Shown: piece by piece, positions 7,440 through 8,106 of the stretch
Layout: every line of letters begins with the position of its first letter
Position numbering within the stretch: position 1 is the first letter of the stretch
Source of the DNA: Phycisphaerae bacterium
GTDB lineage: Bacteria > Planctomycetota > Phycisphaerae > Tepidisphaerales > Tepidisphaeraceae
Assembly: GCA_014380825.1 (NCBI GenBank)
Contig: JACMJD010000656.1
Coordinates: forward strand, 1-8,106
DNA length: 8,106 nucleotides
Reading direction: 5' to 3'
Notes under the pieces: model-generated
Told to the model about the DNA's origin: nothing
Seen by the model: the letters and a program-made list of their open reading frames with translations, nothing else
Databases searched by the model: none
Translations under genes and position numbers: made by a program

Positions 7440-7536
7440 CGTGCAAAACCATCACTAGTCGCTGCGGAAACTTCTGCCCGGCGAGCTTGACGGCCTTGCT
7501 GATGTCCTCAACGGTCACTCGCGGCGGAAAAAGCAT
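7440..7536 (-). pseudogene. Likely N-terminal piece of the TylF-type gene, out of frame
   Basis: An ATG at 7536 begins a protein-like segment (MLFPPRVTVEDISKAVKLAG, then QKFPQRLVMVLHDG). It has GC-rich third positions and a GAGG ribosome site 7 bases upstream. The frame stays open to 7201 but turns Arg-rich and low quality after about 7400, while the methyltransferase frame, one base further on, takes over at about 7439. The simplest reading is one gene starting at 7536 with one extra base (or two missing) near 7385-7445. Causes could be a sequencing or assembly error, a real mutation, or less likely a programmed +1 shift, since no stop codon forces a slip. It could instead be a small independent ORF. 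Confidence 0.5.
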
Positions 7537-7543
7537 GGGATAG

Positions 7544-7547
7544 CCTC
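7544..7547 (-). promoter_or_regulatory. Ribosome binding site (GAGG) for the ATG at 7536
   Basis: On the minus strand GAGG lies 7 bases before the ATG at 7536. The ATG at 7439 has no comparable site, so this argues that translation of the TylF-type gene originally began at 7536. Confidence 0.5.
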
Positions 7548-7599
7548 ACGATTAGGGCGCGCGATGAGTTTTGTCCGCATCCCGACTATCATGTAAACC

Positions 7600-8106
7600 G
7601 TGTCGGCCCGCAAGCTATACCTCGAAACCTTCGGCTGCCAGATGAACGTGCTCGACAGCGAGCTGGTTCTGGGACAGCTTCGCGCGCAAGGCTACGAATC
7701 CACCGACGATCGCGAACAGGCCGACGTGATCATCTACAACACCTGCTCCGTGCGCGAGCACGCCGAGCAAAAGGTGTGGTCGCGCCTGGGCCAACTGCGC
7801 GATCGCAAGCAAACCGATCCGCACGTCGTGATCGGTGTGATCGGCTGTATGGCCGAGCGCGATGGGATGAACATCTTCAAGCGGTTTCCGCACGTGGATA
7901 TTCTCTGCGGGCCGGGTGAGCTTGACAAGTTGCCCGGATTGATTCACAACGCGGTGGTCACTCTGACCCCCTCGCCCGGTACGCCGGGAGAGGGTTGGGG
8001 TGAGGGCCAGACCGCGAGTGACGCAGTTTCCAATTCGGCCCTCACCTCAATCCTCTCCCAGAGTACTGGGCGAGGAGGTAAGACACGACAAGTCGCGCTG
8101 ATGGGC
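7600..8106 (+). CDS. miaB: MiaB, tRNA ms2i6A methylthiotransferase (5' part)
   Basis: The first 169 codons are present; the gene runs off the right edge. MiaB is a radical-SAM enzyme with two iron-sulfur clusters that adds a methylthio group to i6A37 of tRNAs. The N-terminal UPF0004 domain shows KLYLETFGCQMN (Cys13), YNTCSVREHAEQK (Cys49) and IGCMAER (Cys83), the three ligands of the auxiliary cluster. This wording fits MiaB better than RimO or MtaB. The radical-SAM CxxxCxxC and TRAM domain would lie beyond the window. The GTG at 7600 is the start because TAA at 7594-7596 is in frame just upstream; no ribosome site is evident. Codons 123-160 are an inserted palindromic repeat, with KTRQVALMG following in the domain linker. 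The gene diverges from the TylF-type gene across 63 bases. Confidence 0.93.
   Translation, partial: MSARKLYLETFGCQMNVLDSELVLGQLRAQGYESTDDREQADVIIYNTCSVREHAEQKVWSRLGQLRDRKQTDPHVVIGVIGCMAERDGMNIFKRFPHVDILCGPGELDKLPGLIHNAVVTLTPSPGTPGEGWGEGQTASDAVSNSALTSILSQSTGRGGKTRQVALMG
7966..8008 (+). repeat. Left repeat unit, forward copy
   Basis: The outer unit palindrome pairs CCCTC with GAGGG, and the inner one pairs CCCGG (7974-7978) with CCGGG (7984-7988) around a TACG loop. A G-rich flank (GGTTGGGGTGAGGG) completes the unit. It reads PSPGTPGEGWGEG in the miaB frame. Confidence 0.8.
8037..8079 (-). repeat. Right repeat unit, inverted copy
   Basis: This is the reverse-orientation copy of the left unit with six differences. 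It keeps its own inner palindrome, CCCAG (8058-8062) with CTGGG (8066-8070). In the miaB frame it reads ALTSILSQSTGRGG, so opposite orientations of the same repeat give quite different peptides. Confidence 0.8.

Larger units (their letters stand above)
7966..8079. repeat. Palindromic repeat element inserted in frame in miaB
   Basis: Two imperfect copies of a 43-base unit face each other: arms 7966-8008 and 8037-8079, spacer 8009-8036 (28 bases), with 37 of 43 positions complementary. In RNA, three of the six mismatches become G-U pairs, giving a very stable hairpin. Each unit also holds its own small palindrome. The total is 114 bases, exactly 38 codons from codon 123 to 160, with no in-frame stop; the other two frames do meet stops across it or at its edge. 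The left arm encodes PSPGTPGEGWGEG, a peptide type known from translated repeats in many bacterial genomes. No clear target-site duplication is visible. Confidence 0.85.

Noticed and set aside
6606..7490. Long plus-strand ORF (294 codons) opposite the TylF-type gene
   Set aside because: It is antisense to a gene with clear family motifs, is Arg/Asp-rich and has no recognisable motif; such open antisense frames are common in GC-rich genes.
7571..7597. Possible promoter before miaB (TTGTCC with TATCAT or TGTAAA)
   Set aside because: Spacings of 10 and 15 bases do not suit a sigma-70 promoter, and the match is poor.

Overview
The window is a GC-rich, gene-dense bacterial chromosome segment. Large TPR and HEAT-repeat proteins, an exported solenoid protein, few Shine-Dalgarno sites and several GTG starts suggest a planctomycete, probably of the Phycisphaerae. 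That placement comes from protein style only; no marker gene was compared. No rRNA, tRNA, CRISPR array, transposase or phage gene was seen.

Layout. Bases 1-338 contain no convincing gene. A rightward run at 339-2559 encodes three proteins: an exported helical protein of unknown function, a class I SAM-dependent methyltransferase 17 bases downstream, and a one-span membrane protein with a BamE/SmpA-like domain that overlaps the methyltransferase stop codon by ATGA. A large exported HEAT-repeat protein (2572-4863, minus strand) converges on this run. A divergent intergenic region of about 325 bases holds a candidate promoter and a candidate operator dyad. It leads rightward into a protein of twelve contiguous TPR units (5189-6535). 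A hairpin between convergent stop codons separates this from a leftward TylF-type methyltransferase (6570-7439). The methyltransferase appears to have lost its true N-terminus (7440-7536) to a frameshift. The divergent gene after it is the start of miaB (7600 to the window end), the tRNA methylthiotransferase.

Main discovery. The miaB reading frame carries an inserted palindromic repeat at 7966-8079: two imperfect copies of a 43-base unit, inverted around a 28-base spacer. The element is exactly 114 bases (38 codons), begins and ends on codon boundaries, has no in-frame stop, and lies in the presumed linker after the N-terminal three-cysteine domain. Removing it joins the flanking codons into a plausible uninterrupted linker. 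It looks like a mobile palindromic repeat tolerated in frame inside a conserved tRNA-modification enzyme, comparable in behaviour to Rickettsia palindromic elements.

Functional links between the genes are weak. The two methyltransferases have no visible biosynthetic partners here, and the two solenoid proteins look like scaffolds whose partners are unknown.
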